Source: Gammaproteobacteria bacterium (GTDB taxonomy: Bacteria > Pseudomonadota > Gammaproteobacteria > HyVt-429). Taken from it: a stretch of 64,000 bases of DNA. The notes below the pieces were generated by a model. It did no database searches and was not told where the DNA came from. It worked only from the letters and a program-made list of their open reading frames with translations. Each line of letters starts with the position of its first letter. Position 1 is the stretch's first letter. Made by a program: the position numbers and the translations under genes. Of the stretch, positions 17,710 through 28,983 are shown one piece after another. Location: assembly GCA_013152415.1 (NCBI GenBank), contig JAADGI010000007.1, positions 1 through 64,000 on the forward strand, given 5' to 3'.

Positions 17710-18540
17710 CTAATTTTTGCTATTCTTTTTGTCTGTCTCACTGTCAAAACGATCGAATTCGGCTTCCATTTCCTTATCGTTCATTTCCTGAAAGTCATCT
17801 TCATTCTCGTCATCATTTCTGGGTTTTATTCGGCGAGCAAAAAACAGGCCGGCCTCAAATAGCAACATCATGGGGATAGCAAGGAGGGTTTGCGAAATGA
17901 CATCAGGCGGTGTCATCAACATGGCAATAACAAATATCCACAACACTACATAGTGCCGCTTTTTGGCCAGGTTATATGGATTCACCATACCGGCCTTGGT
18001 CAACAAGACAATGGCCACCGGGACTTCAAACGCCAAACCAAAGGCAAATACAATACTGATCACAAAATCCAGGTAATCTTTAATGTCCGGCATATACTTG
18101 ATGCCTATCGGTGTAACCTGATTAAAAAAGGCAAACACCAGAGGAAATACCACGAAGTAGGCGAAGGCCATACCGAGATAAAACAGCAATACACTGGAGA
18201 CCAACAACGGTGAGGCAATACTGCGCTCGTGTTTATACAGGCCTGGGGCCACGAATGCCCACAACTGATACAACAATACTGGCATGGACAAGACGACCGC
18301 CGACCATATGGCCAACTTGAGAGGGGTAAAAAACGGTGCCACCACCCCGGTGGAAATCATCTCACCCTCACCGGGTAACACCGCCCTGAGAGGCTCGGCT
18401 ACAAAAAGGTAAAGATCTTCGCTAAAGAAGGCCAGGGGCACGAACACCACCGCCACAGTAATGACCGATTTGACCAGACGGTCACGAAGTTCCAATAGGT
18501 GGGAGACAAAGCTGCCCTCGGCGTTATTCTCCTGGGTCAT
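17710..18540 (-). CDS. tatC: Sec-independent translocase subunit TatC
   Basis: Polytopic core of the Tat translocase that recognises twin-arginine signals with TatB. It has 276 residues and six predicted helices. The cytoplasmic N-terminus reads SFVSHLLELRDRLVKSV, a conserved signal-binding surface, and the loop LYKHERSIASPLLVSSVLLFYLG with the glutamate needed for signal binding is present. The C-terminal tail is longer and more acidic than usual (DDENEDDFQEMNDKEMEAEFDRFDSETDKKNSKN region). This is striking next to the very basic tail of TatB. The gene starts 1 base after tatB ends. Confidence 0.96.
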   Translation of the reverse strand: MTQENNAEGSFVSHLLELRDRLVKSVITVAVVFVPLAFFSEDLYLFVAEPLRAVLPGEGEMISTGVVAPFFTPLKLAIWSAVVLSMPVLLYQLWAFVAPGLYKHERSIASPLLVSSVLLFYLGMAFAYFVVFPLVFAFFNQVTPIGIKYMPDIKDYLDFVISIVFAFGLAFEVPVAIVLLTKAGMVNPYNLAKKRHYVVLWIFVIAMLMTPPDVISQTLLAIPMMLLFEAGLFFARRIKPRNDDENEDDFQEMNDKEMEAEFDRFDSETDKKNSKN

Positions 18541-18541
18541 G

Positions 18542-19039
18542 CTAGCTCGCCTTTACCTTCTTTTTGCCCTTCTTGATTTTCCTGGAGGGTTTCTTCGAAA
18601 CCTTCTTTTTCTTTTTGGGAACGGCGGCTTTTTTGCCTACTTTCTTTTTCTTGGGGGTCTTAGCCGGGGTCTTGGCTTTCTTTTTGGTCTTTTTTCTGGT
18701 GGAGGATTTTTTCTTTTTGGCCTCCAGGTAAAACTCGGGCTCATCGCCGTCGGCAATACCCTGAGCACCCTCACTAAAGTCCCTGACCAACTGGGAAGAC
18801 GACTCTTCCAGCATACGCTTGGTTTGGCTCAACTCGGCCTTCAATCGCCTGAACTCGGCGAGATCCCCGGATTGGAATTCACCATCCAGATCCCGCTTTA
18901 CATTGGCAATAAACTGGCGGAGCTTGCCCACCCAACGGCCCGCCGTGCTCGCCGCTTCGGGCAAGCGCTTCGGACCCAGGACGACCAGAGCAAGCAAGCC
19001 AATGAGGGTGAGTTCCCAAAAACCAATATCAAACATCAA
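18542..19039 (-). CDS. tatB: Sec-independent translocase subunit TatB
   Basis: Binds Tat signal peptides together with TatC. It has 165 residues. The N-terminal helix and amphipathic helix are typical (FDIGFWELTLIGLLALVVLGPKRLPEAA). The remainder is unusual: residues 108-165 are about half lysine (31 of 58), with KKK, KTP and AAVPKK words like histone H1 or AlgP tails. Family tails are usually acidic or mixed. The tail is in frame with no sign of a frameshift. Start is ATG 19039, with a second Met at 19036 equally possible. It lies between tatA and tatC in the normal order. Confidence 0.95.
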   Translation of the reverse strand: MMFDIGFWELTLIGLLALVVLGPKRLPEAASTAGRWVGKLRQFIANVKRDLDGEFQSGDLAEFRRLKAELSQTKRMLEESSSQLVRDFSEGAQGIADGDEPEFYLEAKKKKSSTRKKTKKKAKTPAKTPKKKKVGKKAAVPKKKKKVSKKPSRKIKKGKKKVKAS

Positions 19040-19071
19040 GTAAGCTCACTGCCCACAGCCTGGGGCCAGCA

Positions 19072-19302
19072 CTAGACCTTGTCTTTTTTCTCGACGGTGA
19101 CCTCGCCATCAATCACCCGGCCTGTCTTGTTCTCAACCTTTTCTACATCTTCGGCATCGGCCGAACTATCTTTGACAGATTTTTTGAAATTCTTGATAGC
19201 CGACCCCAGATCCCCGCCCATATTGCGCAGCTTTTTAGTACCAAAAATCACAATCACGATCAGCAGCACAATGACTAACTGCCAGATACCTATACCACCC
19301 AT
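19072..19302 (-). CDS. tatA: Sec-independent translocase subunit TatA
   Basis: Pore-forming small subunit that polymerises at the TatBC complex. It has 76 residues: a transmembrane helix ([17 protein letters not shown]), the hinge [22 protein letters not shown] with its amphipathic helix, and a charged acidic C-terminal tail (about 45-76). It is the first tat gene and follows hisE by about 66 bases; a hisIE-tatABC run is common in pseudomonad-like gammaproteobacteria. Likely client proteins in this window are the Rieske protein and the two Tat-signal subunits of the molybdoenzyme. Confidence 0.96.
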   Translation of the reverse strand: MGGIGIWQLVIVLLIVIVIFGTKKLRNMGGDLGSAIKNFKKSVKDSSADAEDVEKVENKTGRVIDGEVTVEKKDKV

Positions 19303-19368
19303 TTTCTCTCTCCAGTAACTCGACTCATTAGATTGACCTCCGATACCGCGAAGCCGCAGCGACGGGGC

Positions 19369-19689
19369 TCAGGATTCTACACGACCGGCCTTTTCCTCGA
19401 TACCGGAGATACCGAACCGGCGCTCCAGTTCAGCCAGCACATCATCCGGACCCAGACCCTGGTGGGCCAGCATCACCAGGGTATGAAACCATAGATCTGC
19501 GGTCTCATGGATAATTTGGCTGCGGTCACCGGATTTGGCGGCAATAACGGTCTCGGTGGCTTCCTCACCAATCTTTTTAAGAATAGTGTCCAGACCCCGA
19601 TCATAGAGCTTGGCCACATAGGACCCATCAGGGTCATCACCCTTACGCTGCTCCAGAACTGTGGCCAAGCTTTTTAATATATCCGACAC
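19369..19689 (-). CDS. hisE: Phosphoribosyl-ATP pyrophosphatase HisE
   Basis: Hydrolyses PR-ATP to PR-AMP, the second step of histidine synthesis. It has 106 residues, the typical size for the unfused enzyme of the all-alpha MazG-like fold. Motifs are [34 protein letters not shown] (the metal-binding EExxE-type helix) and [13 protein letters not shown]. It is separate from hisI, not fused as in enterics. A 177-base dispersed repeat lies between the two genes but transcription is collinear. Confidence 0.96.
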   Translation of the reverse strand: MSDILKSLATVLEQRKGDDPDGSYVAKLYDRGLDTILKKIGEEATETVIAAKSGDRSQIIHETADLWFHTLVMLAHQGLGPDDVLAELERRFGISGIEEKAGRVES

Positions 19690-19712
19690 GGGATCACGTT
19701 GAATCTATCCTG

Positions 19713-19889
19713 GTTCTTCAGGTAGTTTGTGGGTTTCAAGCCAAATGGGCTCTTGTAAAGACGCCTGGCCCACTAAAGAATAATGGGCTTTATTCAACCA
19801 CCTTTCTCTTAGCGTCTCTGCGAGAGTACCGGCTCTCAAATCATACACTGGGCCGTTTACCGGCGTCGAGTTTTACCCGCAGATTCTCC
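19713..19889. repeat. Extended dispersed repeat between hisI and hisE
   Basis: Both ends of this stretch recur at 32833-33083. The left end (ttcttcaggtagtttgt) matches 32834-32849 with one change. The right end (aaatcatacactgg, then ccggcgtcgag) matches 33030-33062 closely. In between are family words such as gcgtctctgcgagag. It fills the whole hisI-hisE gap. Confidence 0.65.
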
Positions 19890-19899
19890 TGGGGGGGTG

Positions 19900-20292
19900 C
19901 TATTTTTTGCCGTATATATCTTCGGTGTTCCGCAGCACAGGTTCCACCGTCTTCCAACTCTCACCATTGTGCTGCTGGAAAAAGCAATGATGGCGACCGG
20001 TGTGGCAGGCAATGCCCCCCTTCTGCTCCACCACCAGTAGCACCGTATCATTATCACAGTCGAGGCGGATATCCTTGATAATCTGCTCGTGCCCCGACTC
20101 CTCACCCTTGCGCCACAGGCGTTGCCGGGAACGGGACCAGTACACCGCCTTGCCCGACTCCACCGTAACCGCCAGGGCCTGGCGATTCATCCACGCCAAC
20201 ATCAACACCTGACCCGTACCCACCTCCTGAGCAATGGCCGGCACTAAACCGTCCGCGTTCCACTTGATATCATCGAGCCAGTCTTTACTCAT
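19900..20292 (-). CDS. hisI: Phosphoribosyl-AMP cyclohydrolase HisI
   Basis: Opens the purine ring of PR-AMP, the third step of histidine synthesis; zinc and magnesium dependent. It has 130 residues. The zinc/magnesium motifs are visible: [35 protein letters not shown] (DxDxD magnesium site) and [10 protein letters not shown] (zinc cysteine). It precedes hisE and follows hisF by about 105 bases. The hisF-hisI gap (20293-20397) contains only short inverted repeats. Confidence 0.96.
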   Translation of the reverse strand: MSKDWLDDIKWNADGLVPAIAQEVGTGQVLMLAWMNRQALAVTVESGKAVYWSRSRQRLWRKGEESGHEQIIKDIRLDCDNDTVLLVVEQKGGIACHTGRHHCFFQQHNGESWKTVEPVLRNTEDIYGKK

Positions 20293-20397
20293 ATTCCAAT
20301 ATTACTACGGTTTTCGGCGTGCTGTACTAACGGGTGGCCGCCTGGGATGCCCTATCCAGGGCCGTACATTGCCGCGCCATCCTTTTAGTACCACCCA

Positions 20398-21168
20398 TCA
20401 CAATCTCACCTCAATCCCCGCCGCCTGCATACAACGCTTGGCCTCGCCCACAGTATGTTCGGCAAAATGAAAGATACTCGCCGCCAACACCGCGTCGGCA
20501 TGGCCCTCAATGACACCTTCGACCAAGTGATTGAGATTGCCCACCCCACCAGAGGCGATCACCGGGATCTCCACCGCATCACATACCCTTCGGGTCAGGG
20601 GCAGATCAAATCCATTACGAGTGCCATCCCGATCCATGCTGGTCAACAGGATCTCACCAGCGCCGTAATCGGCCATGCGTCGGCACCATTCGATGGCATC
20701 AATACCGGTGGCCTTGCGACCCCCGTGGGTAAAGATTTCCCACCGTGGCGCATCACCTTCGGCAACCTGCTTGGCATCCACGGCCACCACAATACATTGG
20801 GAACCACAATGGTCTGTGGCCTGCTTAACAAACTCTGGGTGGGCCACTGCGGCAGTATTGATCGCCACCTTATCGGCTCCGGCATTGAGCATCCGCAACA
20901 CATCGTCGAGCTTACGGATGCCGCCCCCCACGGTCAGCGGAATAAACACCTCACCGGCGACCTGTTCCACCACATGAATCATGGTCTCGCGGTTATCAGA
21001 ACTGGCGGTGATGTCTAAAAAGGTGAGTTCGTCTGCCCCTTCCTGATCATAACGCCGGGCAATCTCCACCGGATCACCAGCATCGCGAATATCGACAAAC
21101 TGAACGCCCTTGACCACACGGCCATTGTCCACATCGAGACAGGGGATGATTCGTTTCGCCAGACCCAT
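20398..21168 (-). CDS. hisF: Imidazole glycerol phosphate synthase cyclase subunit HisF
   Basis: TIM-barrel cyclase that, with HisH, converts PRFAR and ammonia to IGP and AICAR. It has 256 residues. Catalytic aspartates are D12 ([12 protein letters not shown]) and D131 (VAVDAKQ). The phosphate-binding loops TVGGGIR (near 79-85) and ASGGVGN are both present, as in the symmetrical half-barrel family shared with HisA. It follows hisA after a 168-base gap filled by a palindromic repeat. Confidence 0.97.
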   Translation of the reverse strand: MGLAKRIIPCLDVDNGRVVKGVQFVDIRDAGDPVEIARRYDQEGADELTFLDITASSDNRETMIHVVEQVAGEVFIPLTVGGGIRKLDDVLRMLNAGADKVAINTAAVAHPEFVKQATDHCGSQCIVVAVDAKQVAEGDAPRWEIFTHGGRKATGIDAIEWCRRMADYGAGEILLTSMDRDGTRNGFDLPLTRRVCDAVEIPVIASGGVGNLNHLVEGVIEGHADAVLAASIFHFAEHTVGEAKRCMQAAGIEVRL

Positions 21169-21180
21169 TAAACTGACTCA

Positions 21181-21330
21181 GCCGCAAAGACGCAAAGGAC
21201 GCAGAGATAATTTATAGAAGAATTCATAATGGTCTTTAAACAACACCATACTGTATATGTACATCAAAAATCAGGCGTACCTCACGCATAGTACTCCTCT
21301 GCGTCCTTTGCGCCTTTGCGCCTTTGCGGC
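21181..21330. repeat. Palindromic repeat between hisA and hisF
   Basis: Left arm 21181-21206 (gccgcaaagacgcaaaggac then gcagag) faces right arm 21297-21330 (ctctgcgtcctttgcgcctt, then two more cctttgcg units ending ggc). The arms are near-perfect complements with an extra gcctttgc unit on the right. This is the cleanest copy of the family. It interrupts the his operon without breaking a gene. Confidence 0.8.
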
Positions 21331-21336
21331 AAACAA

Positions 21337-22080
21337 CTATAAATCACCGCATAATTCGTCGGCCAGTTTCTGGCCCTCGGTAAAATCCAGAGTGCCTTCG
21401 TAGATGGCGCGTCCGGTGATGGCACCGGTGATCCCTGAATCGCGCTGCTCACAAAGAGCACGAATATCATCCAGGGTCTTGATGCCTCCAGAGGCCACCA
21501 CGGGGATGTGCACCGACTCTGCCAGGTGTGCTGTTGCCTCCACATTGACACCGCTCATCATACCGTCACGACCAATGTCGGTATAAATAATGGCCACGAC
21601 TCCATCGTTCTCAAAGTGCTGGGCCAGGTCAACAACATCATGGTGTGATAGCTTAGACCAGCCATCAATGGCCACTTTACCGTCTTTGGCATCAAGACCG
21701 ACAATGACATGACCAGGAAACTCGGCACACATGTCACTCACAAAGTGGGGGGCGTTGACTGCCTTGGTACCAAAAATCACATACTGGACCCCCGCCTCCA
21801 GATAAGTCTGCACCGTATCTTCATCACGGATACCGCCACCTACCTGTATAGGCAGATCCGGATAACTCTCGGCAATGCGCTTGATAACAGCCGCATTTTC
21901 GGGTTTGCCGGAAAATGCGCCATTGAGATCCACGATATGCAGACGCCTGGCCCCAGCCTTGGCCCAACGACCCGCCATCGCCACCGGGTCGTCCGAAAAC
22001 ACGGTCTCATCATCCATGCGTCCCTGGCGCAAACGTACGCACTTACCGTCCTTAAGATCAATCGCGGGTATCAGTAACAT
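21337..22080 (-). CDS. hisA: ProFAR isomerase HisA
   Basis: Isomerises ProFAR to PRFAR, the fourth step of histidine synthesis; Amadori rearrangement in a TIM barrel. It has 247 residues. Catalytic aspartates D8 ([14 protein letters not shown]) and D130 (GLDAKDG) are in place; phosphate loops VGGGIR and ASGGIK are visible. It is followed by a palindromic repeat and then hisF. The stop codon lies 6 bases from the repeat arm. Confidence 0.97.
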   Translation of the reverse strand: MLLIPAIDLKDGKCVRLRQGRMDDETVFSDDPVAMAGRWAKAGARRLHIVDLNGAFSGKPENAAVIKRIAESYPDLPIQVGGGIRDEDTVQTYLEAGVQYVIFGTKAVNAPHFVSDMCAEFPGHVIVGLDAKDGKVAIDGWSKLSHHDVVDLAQHFENDGVVAIIYTDIGRDGMMSGVNVEATAHLAESVHIPVVASGGIKTLDDIRALCEQRDSGITGAITGRAIYEGTLDFTEGQKLADELCGDL

Positions 22081-22098
22081 AAGGTATTCCTTGAAGGT

Positions 22099-22731
22099 CT
22101 ATCCATCAGCACCATCCCAACTTACAAAATTCTCCAGTAATTTCAAACCTGAACGCTGACTTTTTTCAGGGTGAAATTGCACTGCGAAAAGATTGCCACG
22201 ACTCGCTGCCGATGTAAAACTGACACCATATTGGGTGACGCCAACAACCTCGGTGGGTTCACTGCTGTCAACATAATAGCTGTGGACAAAATAAAACCGG
22301 GACCCCTGCTCGATCCCCGACCACAACGGGTGTGGATTCTGGTCGACCTGGTTCCATCCCATATGGGGAATCTTCAGGGCACTGTCTCCAGGGGCCGAAA
22401 AGCGTTTTACCCGGCCCGCCAATATACCCAGGCAATCAATACCGCCATCTTCCTCGCTATGTTCATACAGTGCCTGTAGCCCCAAACAAATACCCAGCAG
22501 GGGTTTTGATGCAATGACCTCGTTGATGGCCTGTCGCATACCGGTAGCATCCATGGCCTGCAGACAACTGCCAATGGCACCCTGTCCAGGAAAGACCACC
22601 CGGTCAGCCGCCACCACCTCTTCAGGCCGATTGCTGACCCTAACCGATGCCCCATCGGCAACATGCTCGATGGCCTTGCGCACGGAGTGCAGGTTACCAG
22701 AACCAAAATCAATGATGACGATGGATTGCAT
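22099..22731 (-). CDS. hisH: Imidazole glycerol phosphate synthase glutaminase subunit HisH
   Basis: Class I glutamine amidotransferase that releases ammonia for HisF. It has 210 residues. The nucleophile is C82 in GICLGLQAL; the histidine-glutamate pair lies in VQFHPEKS near the C-terminus; the oxyanion region PGQGAIG is near 48-54. It sits 18 bases upstream of hisA, so the two are probably translated from one mRNA. Confidence 0.97.
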   Translation of the reverse strand: MQSIVIIDFGSGNLHSVRKAIEHVADGASVRVSNRPEEVVAADRVVFPGQGAIGSCLQAMDATGMRQAINEVIASKPLLGICLGLQALYEHSEEDGGIDCLGILAGRVKRFSAPGDSALKIPHMGWNQVDQNPHPLWSGIEQGSRFYFVHSYYVDSSEPTEVVGVTQYGVSFTSAASRGNLFAVQFHPEKSQRSGLKLLENFVSWDGADG

Positions 22732-22795
22732 GGGCGTAATGAGTCAGTGGAAGCGTGGACGAGGGCGGACCGGTAGCCACAGCCGATCTTGATCG

Positions 22796-23389
22796 TTATA
22801 GATTGCCCTTGGTTGAAGGTACTACACCCGCCATACGTGAATCCTGTTCCAGGGCCATACGCAGGGCACGACCAAAGGCCTTAAAAAGGGTCTCGGCAAT
22901 GTGGTGGGCATTGGTGCCTGACAAGCTGTCGATGTGCAGAGTCACCAAGGCATGGTTACAGAATCCCTGGAAAAACTCATTGATCAAGTCGACGTCGAAA
23001 TCCCCGATCCGGGCACGGGGGTACTGAACCCGATACTCGAAACCAGGTCGACCGGACAGGTCAATCACCACCCGTGACAGGGCCTCATCCAGGGGCACAT
23101 AAGCGTGGCCGTAGCGACGGATGCCCTTCTTGTCACCCACCGCCTGGACCAGGGCCTGTCCCAGGCTAATGCCAATATCCTCAACCGTGTGGTGGGCGTC
23201 GATTTGGAGGTCACCTTCGGCCTTGATATCCAGATCAATCATGCCGTGGCGTGCCACCTGATCCAGCATATGCTCCAAAAACGGTATACCGGTATCAAAA
23301 CTGGCACGGCCGTCACCGTCCACATCAATGCTTACGGTAATGGTGGTCTCATTAGTCTGACGCTCGACAGTGGCCTTGCGCGGGTTCAT
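22796..23389 (-). CDS. hisB: Imidazoleglycerol-phosphate dehydratase HisB
   Basis: Manganese enzyme that dehydrates IGP to imidazole acetol phosphate. It is the monofunctional form (about 197 residues), not the enteric fusion with a phosphatase. The two metal motifs DAHHTVED and NAHHIAE, plus [13 protein letters not shown] and [11 protein letters not shown], are typical. The frame is open to 23479, but homology begins at the [12 protein letters not shown] region. ATG 23389 and ATG 23401 are both reasonable; neither has a strong ribosome site. The histidinol phosphatase must be encoded elsewhere. Confidence 0.94.
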   Translation of the reverse strand: MNPRKATVERQTNETTITVSIDVDGDGRASFDTGIPFLEHMLDQVARHGMIDLDIKAEGDLQIDAHHTVEDIGISLGQALVQAVGDKKGIRRYGHAYVPLDEALSRVVIDLSGRPGFEYRVQYPRARIGDFDVDLINEFFQGFCNHALVTLHIDSLSGTNAHHIAETLFKAFGRALRMALEQDSRMAGVVPSTKGNL

Positions 23390-23500
23390 GGCTGTATCCA
23401 TTTCAATATTCAACGACGTTTGCGTTTGTGGCCCGATAGTACCAGAGGTGTCAGGGGTTCCGACAGCGATTGCGCCCACCGGTTACCCAGCACCGGGGGG

Positions 23501-24592
23501 TCAGATCGCCTGCTCCAGAGCCAATAGAAAGCTATCATTTTCTTGGGGCAGGCCAATAGTAACCCGTAGACAATCGTCCAAAACGGTACCCGCCCCACTG
23601 AGGTTTTTGACCAGGATGCCAGACTGTTTGAGTCGATCAAATACGACATCTGCATTTTCGATCCGAAACAAGATAAAATTGGTTTGGCTCGGATAGACCT
23701 GAACACCGGTAATGGCCTCTAAGGCCTCGGCTACCCGCTCTCGCTCAGCACAGATCTGCTCGATTTGCTGGTCGATCCGTGCCTGATGTTTCAGGACGAA
23801 GATCACACCGGCCTGGGTCAGGCTGTTAATGTTGTAGGGCAGGCGAATTTTCTCAAATTCCTGCAACCAGGCCCGTCGCCCCGCGAGCACACCGAGGCGC
23901 AGGCCCGCCATACCCATCTTCGACAAGGTGCGCATCACCAGAAGATTGTCGTATTGCTCGATACGGGACATCCAGGACTGCCCGGAGAAGGGCTGGTAGG
24001 CCTCGTCAATGACCACCAGACCGGGGCTGGCCTCGATCACCGCCTCCAGGGCCAGGGCATCGAACAGGTTGCCGGTAGGATTATTGGGCCAGGCAAGAAA
24101 CACCAACGCCGGTCGATGTTCTTCAATCGCCGCGCACATGGCCGCAACATCCAGATCAAACGAGTCCCTTAACGGGACCGCGATAAACTCCAGCCCCACC
24201 GCCGTAGCGATCATTTCATACATGACAAAACTGGGTGTGGGGGCCAGCACCTTGCGCCCAGGACCGCACACCGCCAACTGTAATATCTGAATCAATTCAT
24301 CCGATCCATTCCCCAACATGAGATCAACAGATACCGGTATATCCATGAAGGCCCGCAAGGCGTCCTTCAGCTCCTGAGATTGGGCATCAGGATAGCGATT
24401 AATGTGCACATCACTTAAGGCCCGCAGCCAGGCCTGCTCAAGCTCACCGGGCCAGACATTTGGATTCTCCATGGCATCGAGCTTGATCATGTCCCCAGCA
24501 TCGGCCACATGATAGGCACGCAGGGCACGTACACCGGGGCGGATCAAACGTTCTATGCGCGTGCTCAGAGAGTCCATGGGGTGATGAAGCAT
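23501..24592 (-). CDS. hisC: Histidinol-phosphate aminotransferase HisC
   Basis: PLP enzyme of fold type I that transaminates imidazole acetol phosphate with glutamate. It has 363 residues. Motifs include KLDAMENPNVWP (substrate-binding N-terminus), GNGSDELIQ, WPNNPTGN, the aspartate of VVIDEAYQPF, the PLP lysine in RTLSKMGMAGLRLG, and the C-terminal phosphate-binding RVTIGLPQEN. Start is ATG 24592; ATG 24577 is an alternative with equally poor ribosome-site evidence. It lies between hisD and hisB, with about 110 bases on either side. Confidence 0.96.
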   Translation of the reverse strand: MLHHPMDSLSTRIERLIRPGVRALRAYHVADAGDMIKLDAMENPNVWPGELEQAWLRALSDVHINRYPDAQSQELKDALRAFMDIPVSVDLMLGNGSDELIQILQLAVCGPGRKVLAPTPSFVMYEMIATAVGLEFIAVPLRDSFDLDVAAMCAAIEEHRPALVFLAWPNNPTGNLFDALALEAVIEASPGLVVIDEAYQPFSGQSWMSRIEQYDNLLVMRTLSKMGMAGLRLGVLAGRRAWLQEFEKIRLPYNINSLTQAGVIFVLKHQARIDQQIEQICAERERVAEALEAITGVQVYPSQTNFILFRIENADVVFDRLKQSGILVKNLSGAGTVLDDCLRVTIGLPQENDSFLLALEQAI

Positions 24593-24705
24593 TGTGAGTT
24601 GGAGGTGAATATCACTGCTGATTTAGAGGCTGCCAACACCCACTGATAAAAGGTGTTGAAAAAAAATTTCTTCCTTTGCTAACACGCCACTGAAACAAAC
24701 CAGGC

Positions 24706-26022
24706 TTAATCGTCTCTGATGCGGTACTCGGCGGAGCGGGCATGGGCAGTTAAGCCCTCGGCCCGTGCCAGCACACTCGCCACACGACCCAGCTCGGTGG
24801 CTGCGGTTTGGCTACAGCAGATCAAACTGCTGCGCTTTTGAAAATCATAGACCCCCAGAGGCGAACTGAACCGCGCCGTACCTGAAGTGGGCAACGTATG
24901 ATTGGGTCCGGCACAATAATCCCCCAGCACCTCGGTGGTATGGCGACCCATGAAGATGGCACCGGCGTGCCTGATATGGGCAACCCAGTCCTGGGGATGG
25001 CTAACCAATAGCTCCAGATGCTCGGGAGCAATACGGTTAACAAGGTCCACTGCCTGGTCCATATCCTGCACCTGAATCAGGGCGCCCTGTCCCGCCAGGG
25101 ACTGGCGAATAATCGACTCCCGCTCCATTGTCGGAAGCAATTTATCGATGGCCTGGCGGACTTGCTCGATAAAGCCCCCATCGGGGCTGATCAAAATCGA
25201 CTGAGCCAACTCATCATGTTCGGCCTGGGAAAACAGATCCATCGCTACCCAGTCCGGGTCCACACTGCCATCACAGATCACCACGATCTCCGAAGGCCCG
25301 GCCACCATGTCGATCCCCACCTGACCAAACACCTTGCGCTTGGCGGTGGCCACATAGATATTTCCCGGCCCCACAATCTTGTCTACCGCCGGCACCGTCT
25401 TGGTACCGTAGGCCATAGCGGCAATGGCCTGGGCACCACCCAGAGTGAACACCCGGTCGACCCCAGCGAGTGCTGCCGCCGCTATCACCAGTTCATTTTG
25501 CTCTCCATGGGGTGTCGGCACAGTCATGACCAACTCAGCAACACCCGCCACCCGCGCCGGAATGGCGGTCATCAATACGGTCGAGGGGTAGGCGGCCTTG
25601 CCACCCGGCACATACAGACCCACCCGATCCAAGGCCGTCACCTGTTGACCAAGTACGCTGCCGTCGGCCTCGGTGTATTGCCAGGATTCGAGCTTGTGGC
25701 GTTCATGGTGATGGCGTATCCGTTTGGCTGCCAGACTCAAGGCCTCGCGCTGCTTGCCTGGAATGGTGTCGAGGGCCTGTTGTAGCCGTTGGGTAGGCAG
25801 TTCCAGTTCGGCCGCAAGGGTCACCGCCAAGCCATCGAACTTATTGCTATATTCGACCAAGGCCTGATCACCCTGGTGACGCACCGCCTCAATAATGGTG
25901 TCTACTGTGCGCTCAACCTCTTGATCCAGGGCGCGATCACGGTCGAGCAATGCGGACAGGGCAGCATCAAAATCCGGGGCACGGGCATCGAGTACGCGCA
26001 GCTGCCATGTCGCCGAGGCCAT
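24706..26022 (-). CDS. hisD: Histidinol dehydrogenase HisD
   Basis: Zinc- and NAD-dependent enzyme that oxidises histidinol to histidine in two steps, the last of the pathway. It has 438 residues. The signature region [19 protein letters not shown] is followed by [14 protein letters not shown], holding the zinc and catalytic Glu/His residues; [19 protein letters not shown] is near the C-terminus. Its ATG overlaps the hisG stop by one base (TAATG), so the two are translationally coupled. Confidence 0.97.
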   Translation of the reverse strand: MASATWQLRVLDARAPDFDAALSALLDRDRALDQEVERTVDTIIEAVRHQGDQALVEYSNKFDGLAVTLAAELELPTQRLQQALDTIPGKQREALSLAAKRIRHHHERHKLESWQYTEADGSVLGQQVTALDRVGLYVPGGKAAYPSTVLMTAIPARVAGVAELVMTVPTPHGEQNELVIAAAALAGVDRVFTLGGAQAIAAMAYGTKTVPAVDKIVGPGNIYVATAKRKVFGQVGIDMVAGPSEIVVICDGSVDPDWVAMDLFSQAEHDELAQSILISPDGGFIEQVRQAIDKLLPTMERESIIRQSLAGQGALIQVQDMDQAVDLVNRIAPEHLELLVSHPQDWVAHIRHAGAIFMGRHTTEVLGDYCAGPNHTLPTSGTARFSSPLGVYDFQKRSSLICCSQTAATELGRVASVLARAEGLTAHARSAEYRIRDD

Positions 26023-26666
26023 TAGCCCACTGCCTGCTCGATCTGTTTGACGACGTCTCTCACGACCTGGTGCTTCATGCGCATGGACGCAGTATTGGCC
26101 ACCAAACGGGAACTGATGTCGGCGATATGTTCGACCTCGACAAGTTTATTGGCACGCAAGGTATTACCGGTGTCCACCAAGTCAACGATGCGATCAGACA
26201 AACCTGCCAGGGGGGCCAATTCCATGGAGCCGTATAACTTGATGATCTCGGCTTGTATCCCCTTGGCGGCAAAAAACCGTTGAGTGATGTTGACGTATTT
26301 TGTCGCGATCCGCAGATGACCCCATCTGCCCGGATCATCACCCTGCGCCAGGGTCTCGGGCTCGGCCACCATCATACGGCAACGGGCTATTTTCAAATCC
26401 ACCAACTCATACAGGCCATCACCGTCAAACTCCATGAGCACATCTTTGCCCACAACACCAAGATCTGCGGCACCAAAACGGACATAGGTGGGCACGTCTG
26501 CGGCACGAATGATGACGAGCTTAACGCTTGCCTGATTGGTATCCAGAATCAGTTTGCGGCTGGTATCCGGGTCGTCCACGGGCTCAATACCCGCCGCCTT
26601 GAGCAGGGGTAGACTTTCCTTAAAGATACGCCCTTTGGACAGGGCAATGGTCAGTATCTCGGACAC
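26022..26666 (-). CDS. hisG: ATP phosphoribosyltransferase HisG, short form
   Basis: First enzyme of histidine synthesis, joining ATP and PRPP. The 214 residues end at the catalytic core, without the C-terminal ACT-like regulatory domain of the long enteric form. Short HisG proteins need HisZ for activity and feedback control; no hisZ is in this window. Motifs are [26 protein letters not shown] and the PRPP loop [14 protein letters not shown]. It lies 9 bases downstream of murA, suggesting transcription from the cell-wall gene side. Confidence 0.95.
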   Translation of the reverse strand: MSEILTIALSKGRIFKESLPLLKAAGIEPVDDPDTSRKLILDTNQASVKLVIIRAADVPTYVRFGAADLGVVGKDVLMEFDGDGLYELVDLKIARCRMMVAEPETLAQGDDPGRWGHLRIATKYVNITQRFFAAKGIQAEIIKLYGSMELAPLAGLSDRIVDLVDTGNTLRANKLVEVEHIADISSRLVANTASMRMKHQVVRDVVKQIEQAVG

Positions 26667-26675
26667 GGCCTAACT

Positions 26676-27974
<1,299 letters not shown>

Positions 27975-28179
27975 CTATTCTACACTGGCCATCGCCTAAA
28001 AGCGCACTGCCATCAGTATGGGCGGCAACCGCTGGATCGCACCCTGGTCGAATAACCGACCCTAAGCAATGTGGGTGCGAATTCATTCACACGGATGAAG
28101 GTTCGCCGCAGCGAACGCAGCACCCTGCGCCTGATTGGCCTATTATTTTTGGGGTAATCGGATCAATCGATGAATTCGA

Positions 28180-28494
28180 CTAGCTATCGATGGATTCAAC
28201 TAGCTTCTGTAACTCACCGTTCTCATATAACTGCACCATGATATCGCTACCGCCTACAAACTCGCCCTTAATGTAGAGTTGGGGAATGGTAGGCCAGCTG
28301 GAAAATTGCTTGATGCCCTCACGAATATCCGGGTCTGCCAACACATCCACCGATTCAAATTTTGCCCCCACTGACTGCAACAACTGAACCGCACGTCCTG
28401 AAAACCCGCATTGTGGAAATTGTGGGGAGCCCTTCATATAGAGGACAATGGCATTATTCCCCAGGGTGTCTTGAATACGTTCATTGGTGTTCAT
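28180..28494 (-). CDS. grxD: Monothiol glutaredoxin, Grx4 type
   Basis: Monothiol glutaredoxin that carries 2Fe-2S clusters with glutathione and partners BolA proteins. It has 104 residues. The CGFS active site is at 29-32, with the GSPQFPQ approach, WPTIPQLYIKGEFVGGSDI (cis-Pro TIP and GGSDI glutathione-binding motifs). I set the start at ATG 28494, with AGAGG upstream; the frame is open to 28569. It lies 98 bases after the bolA-type gene, consistent with the known Grx4-BolA complex. Confidence 0.95.
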   Translation of the reverse strand: MNTNERIQDTLGNNAIVLYMKGSPQFPQCGFSGRAVQLLQSVGAKFESVDVLADPDIREGIKQFSSWPTIPQLYIKGEFVGGSDIMVQLYENGELQKLVESIDS

Positions 28495-28592
28495 CTTATA
28501 ACCTCTTTGGCTAGTGTCTATGGGCCTGCTTGAGGACCTGCTCGGGTGCGATTGCTGCAAAAGCCCCAAGTATTTCAGGGACTCCGGCCCGA

Positions 28593-28832
28593 CTAATCCC
28601 CTTGAGCAGCCTGTTCCGGTGTCAAGGTACGCATGGATAGGGCGTGAATCTCGGCCTTCATCTTGTCACCCAGGGCCGAGTACACCATCTGGTGCTGCTG
28701 GATCATGGACTTGCCGCCAAAATCGGGGCTCACAATCACCGCATTAAAGTGGTGACCATCGCCCTCACATTCAACCTGTGAGCCGTCGAGACCGGCCTCG
28801 ATCCATTGTTTAATATCTTGAGGTGTCACCAT
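28593..28832 (-). CDS. ibaG: BolA-family protein IbaG
   Basis: A 79-residue BolA-type protein. The helix-turn-like core contains GDGHHFNAVIVSPDFGGKSMIQQHQMVY, where the conserved histidines can complete a 2Fe-2S cluster shared with a monothiol glutaredoxin. Its position after mlaB and before murA matches E. coli ibaG, so I use that name rather than bolA. In this genome grxD intervenes before murA. Confidence 0.93.
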   Translation of the reverse strand: MVTPQDIKQWIEAGLDGSQVECEGDGHHFNAVIVSPDFGGKSMIQQHQMVYSALGDKMKAEIHALSMRTLTPEQAAQGD

Positions 28833-28983
28833 ATGCCTGGAAAGCCTGTTTCTTGGGAGATTGGGGGCCCACCCCAGTTGGGTAGGCCGGGTAGTATCTA
28901 CACATCTGGGTCTAAACTAGAGCATAGCCCATGACATAGCCACTCGAAATATCCCCTTTGGGACCCCTATCGCCGTCCCTCGG

